A stretch of 64,000 nucleotides of DNA, taken from NCBI RefSeq assembly GCF_035594125.1, contig NC_087190.1, positions 9,619,104 through 9,683,103 on the forward strand, given 5' to 3'. The stretch comes from Scylla paramamosain (lineage: Eukaryota > Arthropoda > Malacostraca > Decapoda > Portunidae). A program made the translations under genes and the position numbers. Below, one piece after another: positions 1 through 11,306 of the stretch (positions are counted from its first letter, which is position 1; the number at the start of each line of letters is the position of its first letter). Under the pieces are notes generated by a model, which was given only the letters and a program-made list of their open reading frames with translations, made no database searches and was not told the origin of the DNA.

Positions 1-291
1 TGACCTGCACAACCACATCACCTTCCCCACTCATCTATTTGGCTCCTCTCTCAATCCCATGGTGATGGATTTTTCCCTCCCACAAGGTGCACTGCTCATC
101 ATTGGCTCCCATTGGGAGCTAAGATCACAAGGCAGTCTTCACCAGGATGCTCCTGAGGAGACATCAGGACAAGAGAACCACCTGCACCCTCTGGCAGTAG
201 GAGGAGGTCGACTGGGCAGGTTTTTGCCATCACCTGTCATATGCTAGTGGTGCACAATGAGTAGCAGTTTCCCTCGCAGTATATTACAACA
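1..291. other. Unassigned left edge
   Basis: No recognisable gene in this stretch. The open frame at 59-247 matches nothing I know. It lies just upstream of a reverse transcriptase fragment and may be a decayed part of the same element, but I cannot align it to RT motifs. Confidence 0.35.
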
Positions 292-615
292 GGTGTATCA
301 CAGGGCAGTGTGTTGAGGCCACTGCTGTGGAATGTTTATATTAATGACCTGCTGAGCCTCGTTCCCAAATCCATGGTGTATGTTGATGACATCACCATGG
401 CATTGGCCTTCAACCCTGGGATGGAGGATTCCACGACATCCCACCTCAACACCACCCTCCGCCACATTGAGGAATAGGGAACAGATGGCAGGCCAGATTT
501 GCTGCCGAGAAGACATAGCTGCTTGTGGTGTCCAGAGGAAGCAGCAAGATTCGTCTCTGGTTCACTGGACAACACTGATGCCACAACAAGAGATGAAGAT
601 CATAGGGGTCACTTT
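292..615 (+). pseudogene. Reverse transcriptase fragment, non-LTR family K
   Basis: The plus strand reads GVSQGSVLRPLLWNVYINDL followed by a YVDD catalytic box, the palm motifs of a jockey/CR1-group RT. The frame stops at TAG 475-477. A shifted frame from 480 continues with WQARFAAEKT, and a further frame carries PQQEMKIIGVTF near 580-615. These are the segments expected downstream of YxDD in such RTs. The copy therefore carries at least two frameshifts. It is cut off at about 615, where the poly-T end (3' tail) of the minus-strand A1 element starts, so A1 appears to have inserted here. YVDD itself is intact. Confidence 0.8.
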
Positions 616-1383
616 TTTTTCTTTTTTTTTGTGTGTAGGAGGGACACTGGCAAAAGGCAACAAAAATCCACAAAAAAAAAAAAAAAAAGCCAACTGAGAT
701 GTCAGTCCCTGAACAGGATCCTAAGCATTAGTAAAAAATTGCAGGATAATTGTCTTGAAACCTCCCTCTTGAAGGAATTCAAGTCATAGGAAAGTGGAAA
801 TACAGAAGCAGGCAGGGAGTTTCAGAGTTTACCAGACAAAGGGATGAATGACTGAGAATAATGGTTACCTCTTGCATTAGAGCGGTACACAAAATAGGGA
901 TGAGAGAAAGAAGAAAGTCTTGTGCAGTGAGGCCGCGGGAGGAGGGGAGGCATGCAGTTAGCAAGATCAGAAGAGCACTTAGCATGAAAATAATGGTAGA
1001 AGATAGCTAGACACGCAACATTGCGGCAATGAGAGAGAAGCAAAAGACAGTCAGTTAGATGAGAGGAGTTGATGAGAAGAAAACTTTTGATTCCACCCTG
1101 TCTAAAAGAGCGATATAAGTGGAGCCGCCCCAGACATGTGAAGCATACTCCATACATGGACAGATAAGGCCCTTGTACAGAGTTAGCAGCTAGGGGGGAT
1201 GAGAAAAACTGGCACAGACATCCCAGAATACCTAACTTCATAGAAACTGTTTTTAGCTAGAGATAATATGCAAAGTTTCCAGTTCAGATTATATGTAAAG
1301 AACAGACCAAGGATGTTCAGTGTAGAAGAGGGGAACAGTTAAGTTTCACTGAAGAAGAGAGGAAAGTTGTCAGGATGGTTGTG

Positions 1384-2271
1384 TCAAGTTGATAGATGGA
1401 GGAATTGAGTTTTTGAGGCATTGAACAATACCAAGTTTGCTCTGCCCCAATCAGAAATTTTAGAAAGATCAGAAGTCAGGCATTCTGTGGCTTCCCTGTG
1501 TGAAATGTTTACTTCCTGAAGGGTTGGACATCTATGAAAAGACATGGAAAAGTGCAGGGTGGTATCATCAGCGTAGGAGTGCATAGAACAAGAAGTTTAG
1601 TTTAGGTCATTGATGGATAATAAGAATAGAATGGGTGACAAGACAGAACCCTGAGGAACACCACTGTTAACAGATTTAGAAGAACAGTGACCATCTACCA
1701 CTGCAGCAATAGAACGGTCAGAAAGGAAACTTGAGATGAAGTTAGAGAGAGAAAGATAGAAGCCATAGGAGGGTAGCTTGGAAATCAAAGCTTTGTACCA
1801 GACTCTATCAAAAACTTTTGATATATCCAAGACAACAGCAAAAGTTTCACCAAAGTCTCTGAAAGACTCAGTAAGGAAAGTCAGAAGATCACCAGTAGAG
1901 CAGCCTTGACGGAACCCATACTGGCAATAAGACAGAAGGTTGTGAAGTGAAAGATGTTTAAGAATCTTCCTGTTCAGGATAAATTCAAAAACTTTAGATA
2001 GGCAGGAAATTAAAGCAAAAGGACAGCAGTTTGAGGGATTAGAACAGTCACCCTTTTTAGGAACAGGCTGAATGTAGGCAAACTTCCAGCAAGAAGGAAA
2101 GGCAGATGTTGACAGACAGAGCTGAAAGAGTTTGATTAGGCAAGGTGCAAGAAGAGAAGCACAATTTCTGACAACAGTAAGAGGGGCCCCATCAGGTCCA
2201 TAAGCCTTCGAAGGGTTTAGGCCAGCAAGGGCATGGAAAACATCATTGCAAAGAATTTTAATAGGTAGCAT
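1384..2271 (-). pseudogene. RT domain of A1
   Basis: Two minus-strand open stretches (2271-1597 and 1584-1384) carry the RT core in order: AYGPDGAP, QYGFRQGCSTGD, DISKVFDRVW (motif A with first catalytic Asp), GVPQGSVLSP, and then HSYADDTTLHFS (motif C with both catalytic Asp). A frame break between FLLSINDL and HSYADD separates the pieces. In living copies the product would copy element RNA at the nicked target (target-primed reverse transcription). Here it cannot be made as one protein. Confidence 0.85.
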
Positions 2272-2594
2272 GAAGTAGGCAGAGAGTGGAGGAGAGGGAG
2301 GAACAAGCCCTGAATTTTACAAGGTAGTTTTTAGCAAAAGTTTGAGCAAAGAGTTCAGATTTAGAGATCGATGTGATAGCAGTGCTGCTATCTGGTTGAA
2401 ATAAAGGAGGGAAAGAAGAAGAAGCAAAGTTATTGGGGATATTTTTGGCTAGATACCAGAAGTCATGAGGGGAGTTAGATCTTGAAAGATTTTGACACTT
2501 GCTATTAATGAAGGAGTTTTGGCTAGTTGGAGAACAGACTTGGCATGGTTCTGAGCAGAAATATAAACTGCATGAAAGTCTGGTGATGAAAGGC

Positions 2595-3056
2595 TTAAGT
2601 ACCTTTTGTGGGGCACCTCTCTATTGAGTATAGCACGAGAACAAGCTGTGTTAAACCAAGATTTGGGAGGTTTAGGTCAAGAAAAGAGTGAGGAATGTAT
2701 GCCTCCATGCCAGACACTATCACCTCTGTTATGTGCTCAGTACACAGAGATGGGTCTCTGACATGGAAGCAGTAGTCATTCCAAGGAAAATCAGCAAAAT
2801 ACATCCTCAGGTTCCCCCAACTAGCAGAGGCAAAATGCCAGAGGCACCTCCACTTAGGGGAATCCTGAGGAAGGATGGGAGCCATAGGACAAGATACAGA
2901 TACGAGGTTGTGATCAGAGGAGCCCAACAGAGAAGAGAGGGTGACAGCATAAGCAGAAGGATTAGAGGTTAGGAAAAGGTCAAGAATGTTGGGCATATCT
3001 CCAAGACGGTCAGGAATACAAGTAAAGTGTTGCACCAATTGCTCTTCAACTAGCAA
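2595..3056 (-). pseudogene. APE-type endonuclease C-terminal half of A1
   Basis: The translation holds [12 protein letters not shown] and [11 protein letters not shown], the usual C-terminal blocks of the exonuclease/endonuclease/phosphatase fold found in APE-type non-LTR elements; SDH carries the conserved catalytic histidine. The N-terminal half continues upstream on the minus strand towards 3560 but is split by frameshifts. In active elements this domain nicks the target DNA. Confidence 0.75.
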
Positions 3057-3840
3057 AGTTGAAGGCTAGTTCACCAGGATGGGCAGTGAAGAGAGAGGAA
3101 AGCCAAAGCTGGTGGTGAACATTGAAGTCTCCAAGAATGGAGATCTCTCCAAAAGGGAAGAGAGTCAGAATGTGCTCCACTTTGGAAGTTAAGTAGTCAA
3201 AGAATTTCTTATAGTCAGAGGAGTTAGGTGAGATGTATACAGCTCAGATAAATTTAGTTTGAGAGTGAGTCTATAGTCATAGCCAGATGGTGGAAAACTT
3301 GGAAGATTCAAGAGCATGGGCAGAAGAGCAGGTTAAGTCATTGCGCACATAAACACAACATCCAGCTTTGGATCGAAAACGAGGATAGAGAAAGTAGGAG
3401 GGAACAGAAAAGGGGCTACTGTCAGTTACCTCAGACACCTGAGTTTCAGTGAGGAAAAAATGAGATTTAGAAGAGGAGAGGTGGTGTTCTACATATTGAA
3501 AATTAGATCTTAGGCTGCGAATGTTGCAGAAGTTAATGAAGAAAAAATTGAGGGGGGTGTCAAGACACTTAAGGTTGTCATCAGGAGGACATTTGTGGTC
3601 CCTTCCCCAGATGGGGACTCCAAGGCTGGTGTAGGAGTCACCATGAATTATGAAATTTTGAGTGAAGGGTGTGTGTGTTATTAGGTGCTTGCAGTTTTGT
3701 GTGGAGGAAGAGAGTTGTCTTTAGAGGGCAGGCTGTGACTACCCGCTTGTGTTGTGAGACACAAAGGGAAACGTTCAGTGAGGTCACAGCTGGGTTTAAT
3801 GATAAATTCACAGTACCCCCTCATCCAGTGCTTTAGACCT

Positions 3841-4193
3841 CACCAGGATGGTCAGCGAAGGGAGAGGAAAGGCAAAGCTGGTGGTGAACACTGAAGTCTC
3901 CAAGAATAGAGATTTTTGCAGAAGGGAAGAGTCAGAATGTGCTCCACTTTGGAAGTTAAGTAGTCAAAGAATTTCTTATAGTTAGAGGAGTTCGATGAGA
4001 GGTATACAGCACAAATGAATTTAGTTTGAGAGTGATTCTGTAGTTGTAGCCAGATGGTGGAAAACTCAGAAGATTCAAGAACATGGGCACAAGAGCAGGT
4101 TAAGTCATTGCACACATAAATGCAACATCCAGCTTTGTAGTGAAAATGAGGCTAGAGAAAGTAGGAGGGAACAGAAAAGTGTCTACTGTCAGT
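3841..4193 (-). mobile_element. Family A fragment A2 (endonuclease part only)
   Basis: A minus-strand piece matching the endonuclease-coding part of family A, roughly the segment at 27915-28270 of copy A5. It has neither a 5' leader nor a 3' end. It starts exactly where A1 ends and stops where A3 begins, so both borders are rearrangement junctions inside element sequence. Confidence 0.8.
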
Positions 4194-5929
4194 ATAAGTG
4201 TCTTAAAAACTTCCCTCTTCAAAGAGTTCATGTTATAGGAAGGAAGAAATACAGAAGCTGACAGGTAGTTCCAGAGTTTACCAGAGAAAGGGATTAATGA
4301 CTGAGAATACTGGTTAACTCTGCATTACAAAAGTGGACATAATAGGGTTGAGAGAAAGAAGTCTTGTGCAGCAAGGCCACATGAGGAGAGAAGGCATGCA
4401 GTTAGCAAGATCAGAAGGGCAGTTGGCATGAAAATACCAGTGAATGCAGTAGAAAATACCAAAAGATGCAACATTGTGGCAATGAGGAGAGGAGTTGATA
4501 AAACAAAAAGATTTTGATTCCACCCTATCTAAAAGAGAGCTATGAGTGGAACCTCCAATACGTGTGAAGCATACTCCACACGTGGATGGATGAGGCTCCT
4601 GTACAAAATTAGCAGCTGGGTGGGAGGGGTGAGAAAAACTGGCAGAGATGACTCAGAAAACCTAATTTTAGCTAAAGATGAAATGTGAAGTTTCCAATTT
4701 AGATAATAAGTAAAGGACAGATTGAGGATATTCAGTGTAGAAGAGGGAAACAGATGAGTGTCACTGAAGAAGGGGTAGTTATCTGGAAGGTTGTATTGAC
4801 TTGATAGATGGAGGAATTGAGTTTTTGAGTCATTGAATAATAAGTTTGCTCTGCCCCAATCAGAAATTTGAAAGAGATCCGATGTCAGGAATTCTGTTGC
4901 TTCCCTGCGTGAACTGTTTACTTCCTGAATTGTTGGACGTCTACAAAAAGACAAGGAAAAGTGCAGGGTGGTATCATTAGTGTAGGAGTGGATAGGACAA
5001 GAGATTTAGAAGATCACTGATGAATAATAGGAAGAGAGTGGGTGACAGGACAGAACCCTGAGGAATACCATTTCATATATTTAAGAGAAGAACAGTAACT
5101 GTCTACCACAGCAGCAATAGAATGGTCCAAAAGAAAACTTGAGATGAAGTTTCAGAGAGAAGGATAGAGGCCACAGAAGGGTAGTTTGGAAATCAAAGCT
5201 TTGTGCCAGACTATATCAAAAGCTTTTGATAAGTCTAAGGCAAGTTTCACCAAAATCTCTAAGAGAGGATGACCAAGACTCAGTAAAGAAAGCCAGAGCA
5301 GCCTTGACAGAACCTATACAAGTGATCAGACAGAAGACTGTAAGTGATAAAAGTTTAAGACTTAATCTTCCTGTTGAGGATATATTAAAAAAGTTTAGAT
5401 AAGCAAGGAATTACAGCAATAGGATGGTAATTTGAGGGATTAGAACAGTCACCCTTTTCAGGAACAGGCTAAATATAGGAAAACTTCCAGTAAGATGGAA
5501 AGGTATATGTTGATAGACAAAGCTGAAAGAGTTTGAGTAGGGAAGGGGCAAACACAGAGGCACAGTTTCAGAAAACAATTGGAAGGACCCCATCAGGTCC
5601 ATAAGCCTTCCAAGGGTTTAAGCAAGGGCATGGAAAATACCACTGCGAATGATTTTAACAGGTAGCATGAAGTAGTTAGCAGGTGGAGAAGAGGGAGGAA
5701 CAAGCCCTGAATTATCCAAGGTAGTTTTTAGCAAAGGTTTGAGTGAACAGTTCAGCTTCAGAAATAGATGAGATGATAGTGGTGCCATCAGGTTGAAGTA
5801 AAGGAGGGAAAGATGAAGAGGTAAAGTTATTTGAGATGTTTTTGGCAAGATGCCAGAAGTCACAATTGGAGTTAGATTTTGAAAGATGATTTTGACAATT
5901 TCTATTAATGGAAGAGTTTCAGCTTTTGC
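4194..5929 (-). mobile_element. Family A fragment A3 (RT part, minus strand)
   Basis: Begins with the family A 3' coding end (reverse complement of the segment ending in AAGACACTTAT) and runs to the linker before RT. It lacks the 3' UTR and poly-A. The catalytic box reads YTND instead of YADD/YTDD (about 4968-4982), so the first catalytic Asp of the pair is lost. Stops and small deletions are frequent and it looks older than A4 or A5. At 5929/5930 it meets A4 in opposite orientation with no spacer, giving a large inverted pair. Confidence 0.8.
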
Positions 5930-8106
5930 TGATTTTCCTTGAAATGACTACTGCTTCTGTGTCAGAGACCCGTCTTTGTGTGCTGAGCGCATAATGGAGG
6001 TGATAGTGTCTGGCATGGAGGCATACATTCCTCACTCTTTTTCTCGACCTAAACCTTCCAAACCTTGGTTTAACACAGCTTGTTCTCGTGCTATACATGA
6101 TAGAGAGGTGGCCCACAAAAGATACTTAAGCCTTCCATCACCAGAATCCCATGCACTTTATATTTCTGCCCGGAACCATGTCAAGTCTGTTCTCCAACTA
6201 GCCAAAAACACCTTCATTAACAGAAAGTGTCAGAACCTTTCAAGATCTAACTCCCCTCATGACTTCTGGCATCTATCCAAAAATATCTCCAATAACTTTG
6301 CTTCTTTTTTCCCTCCTTTATTTCAACCAGATGGCACCACTGCTATCACATCTATTTCTAAAGCTGAACTCTTCATTCAAAGCTTTGCTAAAACTCTACC
6401 TTGGACGATTCTGGGCTTGTTCCTCCCTCTCTTCCACCCTCCGACTACTTCATGCTACCTATTAAAATTCTTCACAATGATGTTTTCCATGTCCTTGCTG
6501 GCCTAAACCCTTGGAAGGCTTATGGACCTGATGGGGTCCCTCCTATTGTTCTCTGAAACTGTGCCTCTGTGCTTGCACCTTGCCTGGTCAAACTCTTTCA
6601 GCTCTGTCTGTCAACATCTACCTTTCCTTCTTGCTGGAAGTTTGCCTACATTCAGCCTGTTCCTAAAAAGGGTGACCGTTCTAATCCCTCAAACTACCAT
6701 CCTATTGCTTTAATTTCCTGCCTATCTAAAGTTTTTGAATCTATCCTCAACAGGAAGATTCTTAAGCATTTATCACTTCACAACCTTCTATCTGATCACC
6801 AGTATGGGTTCTGTCAAGGCCACTCTACTGGTGATCTGGCTTTCCTTACTGAGTCTTGGTCATCCTCTTTTAGAGATTTTGGTGAAACTTTTGCTGTTGC
6901 CTTGGACATATCAAAAGCTTTTGACAGAGTCTGGCATAAAGCTTTGATTTGCAAACTACCCTCCTACGGCTTCTATCCTTCTCTCTGTAACTTCATCTCA
7001 AGTTTCCTTTCTGACCGTTCTATTGCTGCTGTGGTAGATGGCCACTGTTCTTCTAAATCTATTATCAGTGGTGTTCCTCAGGGTTCTGTCCTGTCACCCA
7101 CTCTCAACTTATTATTCATTAATGATCTTCTAAACCAAACTTCTTGTCCTATCCACTCCTACACTGATGATACCACCCTGCACTTTTCCACGTCTTTTCA
7201 TAGACGTCCAACTCTTCAGGAGGTAAACATTTCACACAGGGAAGCCACAGAATGCTTGACTTCTGATCTTTCTAAAATTTCTGATTGGGGCAGAGCAAAC
7301 TTGGTATTGTTCAATGCCTCAAAAACTCAATTCCTCCATCTATCAACTCGACACAACCTTCCAGACAACTATCCCCTCTTCTTCAATGACACTCAACTGT
7401 CCCCCTCTTCTACACTGAACATCCTCGGTCTGTCCTTTACTTATAATCTGAACTGGATACTTCACATCTCATCTCTAACTAAAACAGCTCCTATGAAGTT
7501 AGGCGTTCTGAGACGTCTCCGCCAGTTTTTCTCAACCCCGCAGCTGCTAACTCTGTACAAGGGCCTTATCTGTCCATCTATGGAGTATGCTTCACATGTC
7601 TGGGGGGGTTCCACTCATACTGCTCTTCTAGACAGGGTGGAATCAAAAGCTTTTCTTCTCATCAACTCCTCTCCTCTAACTGACTGTCTTCAGCCTCTCT
7701 CTCATTGCCGCAATGTTGCATCTCTAGCTGTCTTCTACCGCTATTTTCATGCTACCTGCTCTTCTAATCTTGCTAACTGCATGCCTCCCCTCCTCCCATG
7801 GCCTCGCTGCACAAGACTTTCTTCTTTCTCTCACCCCTATTCTGTCCACCTCTCTAATGCAAGAGTTAACCAGTATTCTCAATCATTCATCCCTTTTTCT
7901 GGTAAAGTTTGAAACTCCCTGCCTGCTTCTGTATTTCTACCTTACTATGACTTGAATTCCTTCAAGAGGGAGGTTTCAAGGCACTAATCCATCAATTTTT
8001 GAGTACTGCTTTGACCCTTTTATGGGACTGGCATTTCAGTGGGTTTTTTTTATTTGGATTTTTGTTGCCCTTGGCCAGTGTCCCTCCTACATAAAAAAAA
8101 AAAAAA
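5930..8106 (+). mobile_element. Family A copy A4 (5'-truncated, plus strand)
   Basis: Starts inside the region between endonuclease and RT (equivalent to 28550 in A5) and runs through RT, C-terminal region, 3' UTR and a poly-A run at 8092-8106. The 5' truncation and A-tail are typical of non-LTR insertion. The upstream part (5976-6506, plus) encodes the linker region. A nonsense codon at 6554-6556 separates it from the long RT frame. Confidence 0.85.
6569..7912 (+). pseudogene. RT and C-terminal domain of A4 (longest intact RT frame)
   Basis: A 447-codon open stretch, the longest element-coding frame in the window. Motifs in order: [65 protein letters not shown], then the C-terminal block (EYASHVWGG, ESKAFLLINSS). 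Catalytic Asp residues of motifs A and C are present. It is not a complete protein: TGA at 6554-6556 lies in frame just upstream, and no initiator ATG precedes this reading (it opens on GTG within the domain). One residue run near motif A is shortened relative to A5. Confidence 0.85.
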
Positions 8107-8165
8107 GCTAGTTGGAGGCTAAACTTAGCATGACTTGGGCTTTTTTTTTTCATATCTGAAATTCT

Positions 8166-9310
8166 TCACCGAATTTTGACAGACACATGCAGTTCTTCCT
8201 CGACAGACAGAAGAAAATTTCTTGACTTGCTTTTAATGACAGTGAGGCATGAGGAAGCTTGTTCAAAGAGCTGAAGTAAACTATCCAACGCTTTTACTAA
8301 GATGACAGGGTACTCTTTCTTTGCTGAAATCCGAAACTTGTCAAGTGATACTTCATTAAATTTAATTTTCAAGGTTCAATCACACTGTAGTTAACTTAGT
8401 TTTTCCTCTCCTTGCAGACAAAGTAGGTTTTCTGTAGTTGGTGAGAACTCAGTGAAGGGGTTTCTCATCCAGTCATACATATCTGATGACAAGGAGGAAA
8501 AGTACTTATAAAGTTTTTCTGACAGTAATCCCAAATGACTAGTAATTAATGGAATGACATTTTCATATTGTCTTAGTTTGAATCTAAAGTAGGGGGTGGA
8601 AACATTCTGGCATTTCCTCTTGAAAGGTGCCTTTCCAAACAGTGAGTTTATTCTTAAATGCAAGAAGTTTGTGGAAGTCAGAATGTTTTCTTTCACATCC
8701 TGCATGTTTGTGTGGAAGTTATTTAAATGTTGATAAGTATCTGCTAAATATGCTAGTTTCATTTACCAGTTTGTAGATTCAAGACATTCACAGAAACTAG
8801 CTTTATCATTCTTTTTGAAGAAAAGTAGCAGTTCCTGTCACAGCTCGAATACCTTTGTCAAAAGTTTACCTCTCAAAAGCCATCAAGCCTCTGTGTGCAG
8901 GAAAAGCATCACATGATCTTTTTGCCTGTTTACACACAACCTTGCAAACATGCAAGACTTCAGAGGGTGCTGCTTTATAAATATGACCATGTTCACAATT
9001 ATATCAAGGACTTGTTTTAAATCATCCCCAATAGTTCTTAAGCCAGAACTTCTTGGTGGAGAAAGCAGCGACTTGTTATGATTTCAGGTTTTTTTTCTTT
9101 CAGACATGATACAAAGCCTTGTACTGAGCCAACCACTGAGGGAGCGCCATCAGTGCAGATTCCAATGCTTCAGTTCCATGACAAACTACAAGATTCCAGG
9201 TAAGAAGACAAGATGTTGAAAATGTTGTGGCCTTTGGGAGGTTCTGGCAGTTCCTTACAGTAAAAATAACTTTCCAATATTTCACCTTCATTTTCAAATG
9301 AAAAATGGTG
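8166..9310 (-). pseudogene. hAT-family transposase remnant (ZBED5/SCAND3-like)
   Basis: Read on the minus strand from 9310. The order is FYCKELPEPPKGHNIFNIL, ICTDGAPSVVGSVQGF (the TDGAP block containing a catalytic Asp), HQEVL, then KLAYLADTYQHLNNFH (8762 downwards) and the C-terminal stretch ending near 8166. These are the conserved blocks of hAT-like transposases related to vertebrate ZBED5/SCAND3/ZMYM6 proteins. At least four stops or frameshifts separate them, so the gene is dead. I could not find its TIRs. The 5' part is missing because the BEL/Pao remnant starts at about 9317 on the other strand. Confidence 0.75.
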
Positions 9311-9316
9311 GAAAAA

Positions 9317-9937
9317 TGGTGACCTTAATGATGAGATAGCCAAATACAGAATGACAGTTCACCTGTTTGGGGCTACATCATATCTAAGTGTTGCTAAGTT
9401 TGCACTTAAGAAAGCTGAAGATGGATGTGGATCTGATGTAGCCCAGTTTATAAGAAATAACTTTTATGTTGTTGATGGTTTGAAGTCAGCAGCTACAATG
9501 GATGAAGCTATCACTCTTATTCAGCAGAGCAAAGAATTATATAACAAGGAAGTTTAACCTTCAAACAACAAAGATGTATTAGTTACAACTTCTCCTTGTG
9601 AGAGAGCAGATGGAGTTAAAAGTTTGGATTTTAGTAAGAATGACGACACACTGCCTATAGAAAGAACTCTGGGAGTTGAGTGGTGCACAGAATCTGACAC
9701 ATTTCAATTTAGAAGCTGAAAGACAAGCTACTCACCAGGAGAGCAATGCTGTCAACAGTGAGCTCTATATATGATCCATTAGGTTTAGTGTCACCTCTCA
9801 TACTTAGAGGAAAACACACAAAGACCAACAGGACCATCATAGAGAGGCCAATACATAATCTAGTATTGCTGTTAAAAGGTGATGCATCCCCACTAGAACA
9901 TCCTCACCAAGGAGCCAGTATAACAAAGTATTTATTG
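9317..9937 (+). pseudogene. BEL/Pao retrotransposon pol remnant
   Basis: Translations include YRMTVHLFGATSYLSVAKF, NFYVVDGLKSAAT, LPIERTLGVEWCTESDTF and then MLSTVSSIYDPLGLVSPLIL, the ordered blocks of BEL/Pao RT and connection domains. The usual YVDD box reads YVVD, so one catalytic Asp is replaced. Directly after the connection block the frame jumps to RTIIERPIHNLVLL, which belongs at the pol C-terminus. RNase H and integrase are therefore deleted. Several frameshifts are also present. Confidence 0.8.
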
Positions 9938-9998
9938 TGTGCTAATACTAGTTTTAACATACATACTGTTAATTTAATTACATAATTTAGGGGAGCCA

Positions 9999-10490
9999 TG
10001 TTACTGTATGTATGTACTGTGTGTATGTACCTCACATCACTATTCATCTATAATCATAAGTGAAATGTTCAATAGGTTCCTACTTACATGAAAACATATA
10101 CGAAAGTATCAGTACTCAATTCTATATGAAGCTTCGAGCCAATGCTCACCTGTCAGTGGAGTGTGGCGTACCCATTTATCGCTTGCAGGCATCACTTACA
10201 GCCTAGTCACATTCACACAAAGAGGGGGCGGGAAGGTCACCAAGGTAAATGTCTTACTTTTGTAGTAGAAACTGAATGCCATAGTGCCAAGTTGATTGCA
10301 TGTGTTGTTTATGAATACTGTAATATGTTGAAAGTGTTTTATATCAGTGTATAATGTTATCTTATGAGAAACTGAAACTGAGAACTTGTTTGTTGTTCTT
10401 ACGGTCATGCCTACCTCATCAATAAATGTTGGAGAGAATTGCCTTTCCTTGACCCCACAATAATTGGTGTGGTCAGTAAAACAGATCACC
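9999..10490 (+). mobile_element. Possible 3' LTR of the BEL/Pao remnant
   Basis: Just after the pol C-terminus lies a short purine tract (TAGGGGAG, 9989-9995) followed by TGTTACTG at 9999, a plausible LTR start. An AATAAA signal sits near 10421. No second copy exists in the window to prove the borders, so the right end is a guess before the MULE end at 10535. Confidence 0.35.
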
Positions 10491-10534
10491 TGAGAACTAA
10501 TTAAGGCCTGCCAGTGTAGCTACATGGGGTAGGT

Positions 10535-10630
10535 CCAACTTGGACCATCTCCAACTCAGACCATTCAGAATTTTTGAATTACCAACTTAAACCATCATGT
10601 CAACCAACTCCGACCAACTTGAACCATCAT
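10535..10630 (+). repeat. Left inverted repeat array of the MULE
   Basis: Five degenerate units beginning CCAACT, spaced 10-30 bp (for example CCAACTTGGACCATCT, CCAACTCAGACC, CCAACTTAAACC, CCAACTCCGA, CCAACTTGAACC). Weaker units continue to about 10905. They are the inverted counterpart of the array at 13208-13322. Confidence 0.7.
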
Positions 10631-11306
10631 TTATCTCAAACACATTCATGTTTTTCAAGTCACTGGTTCACTGGATTAAAAAAAAATCTTGAACAAATAA
10701 AGTACAGGGTTAAGGTATTAGTGTTCCAAAATTTTGTTACTGAAAATTCAATTTAATCTAATTTAATAAGTTATCCAGCTCAAAAAGTTACCATGTCTAT
10801 TGCTACTTTAACCATAATAAGTTAAGTAACCAGGTGTTACAACCATCACTCTAAACAACCAGACCTGAACCAGCATTTATTTCAACTCAAACTCAAGATC
10901 CAAACCTTAGGTGAATTATCCAAATCATTTTGCACCCTCACTCATGTCCAGCCCAGGTTCCATTTCTACACCGTATAAGGCAGATCATGGGCAAGTGTTT
11001 GGTGTACCTGAACATAGAGTGTCCCTATTCGAGAAGGCAAAGGATGCAATACAATAAATTAAACAAAGTATCTGGAATCTTAAATAGTGGTAAGTGGTCT
11101 AATTCTTTTTATTATATGAATTAATTAATTTTGCAGGAGGCATTGCTGTGTGATGGATGAAGTTTTGGCAACACAGAGTTTGTGAGACCAACATTACAAG
11201 GGAGGAGTATAGAAAAGCAGTAAGGGGTCTGGAAGTAAACTGGAGGTATGCCACATGATCTTCTGTACAAGGTCATGATTGTGACATTCTCATTGAGTAT
11301 GACACA

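Larger units (their letters stand above)
616..3842 (-). mobile_element. Non-LTR retrotransposon family A, copy A1 (near full length)
   Basis: On the minus strand this runs from a 5' end at about 3842 to a 3' UTR and poly-A tail at 616-640 (poly-T on plus). It holds a leader, an APE-type endonuclease, RT and a C-terminal region, collinear with copy A5 at 27486-30738. The 5' terminus (GAGGTCTAAAG) is the same as in A5, so this is probably the true element start. No separate ORF1 is visible. The coding region is broken by many stops and frameshifts. The right end abuts another family A piece (A2), not the continuation of the RT seen on the left, so the locus is rearranged. Confidence 0.85.

Noticed and set aside
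4194..8106. Classical twin-priming (5' inversion) of one family A insertion
   Set aside because: A3 covers the same 3' coding part as A4, so the two are separate copies or a duplication, not one inverted insertion.
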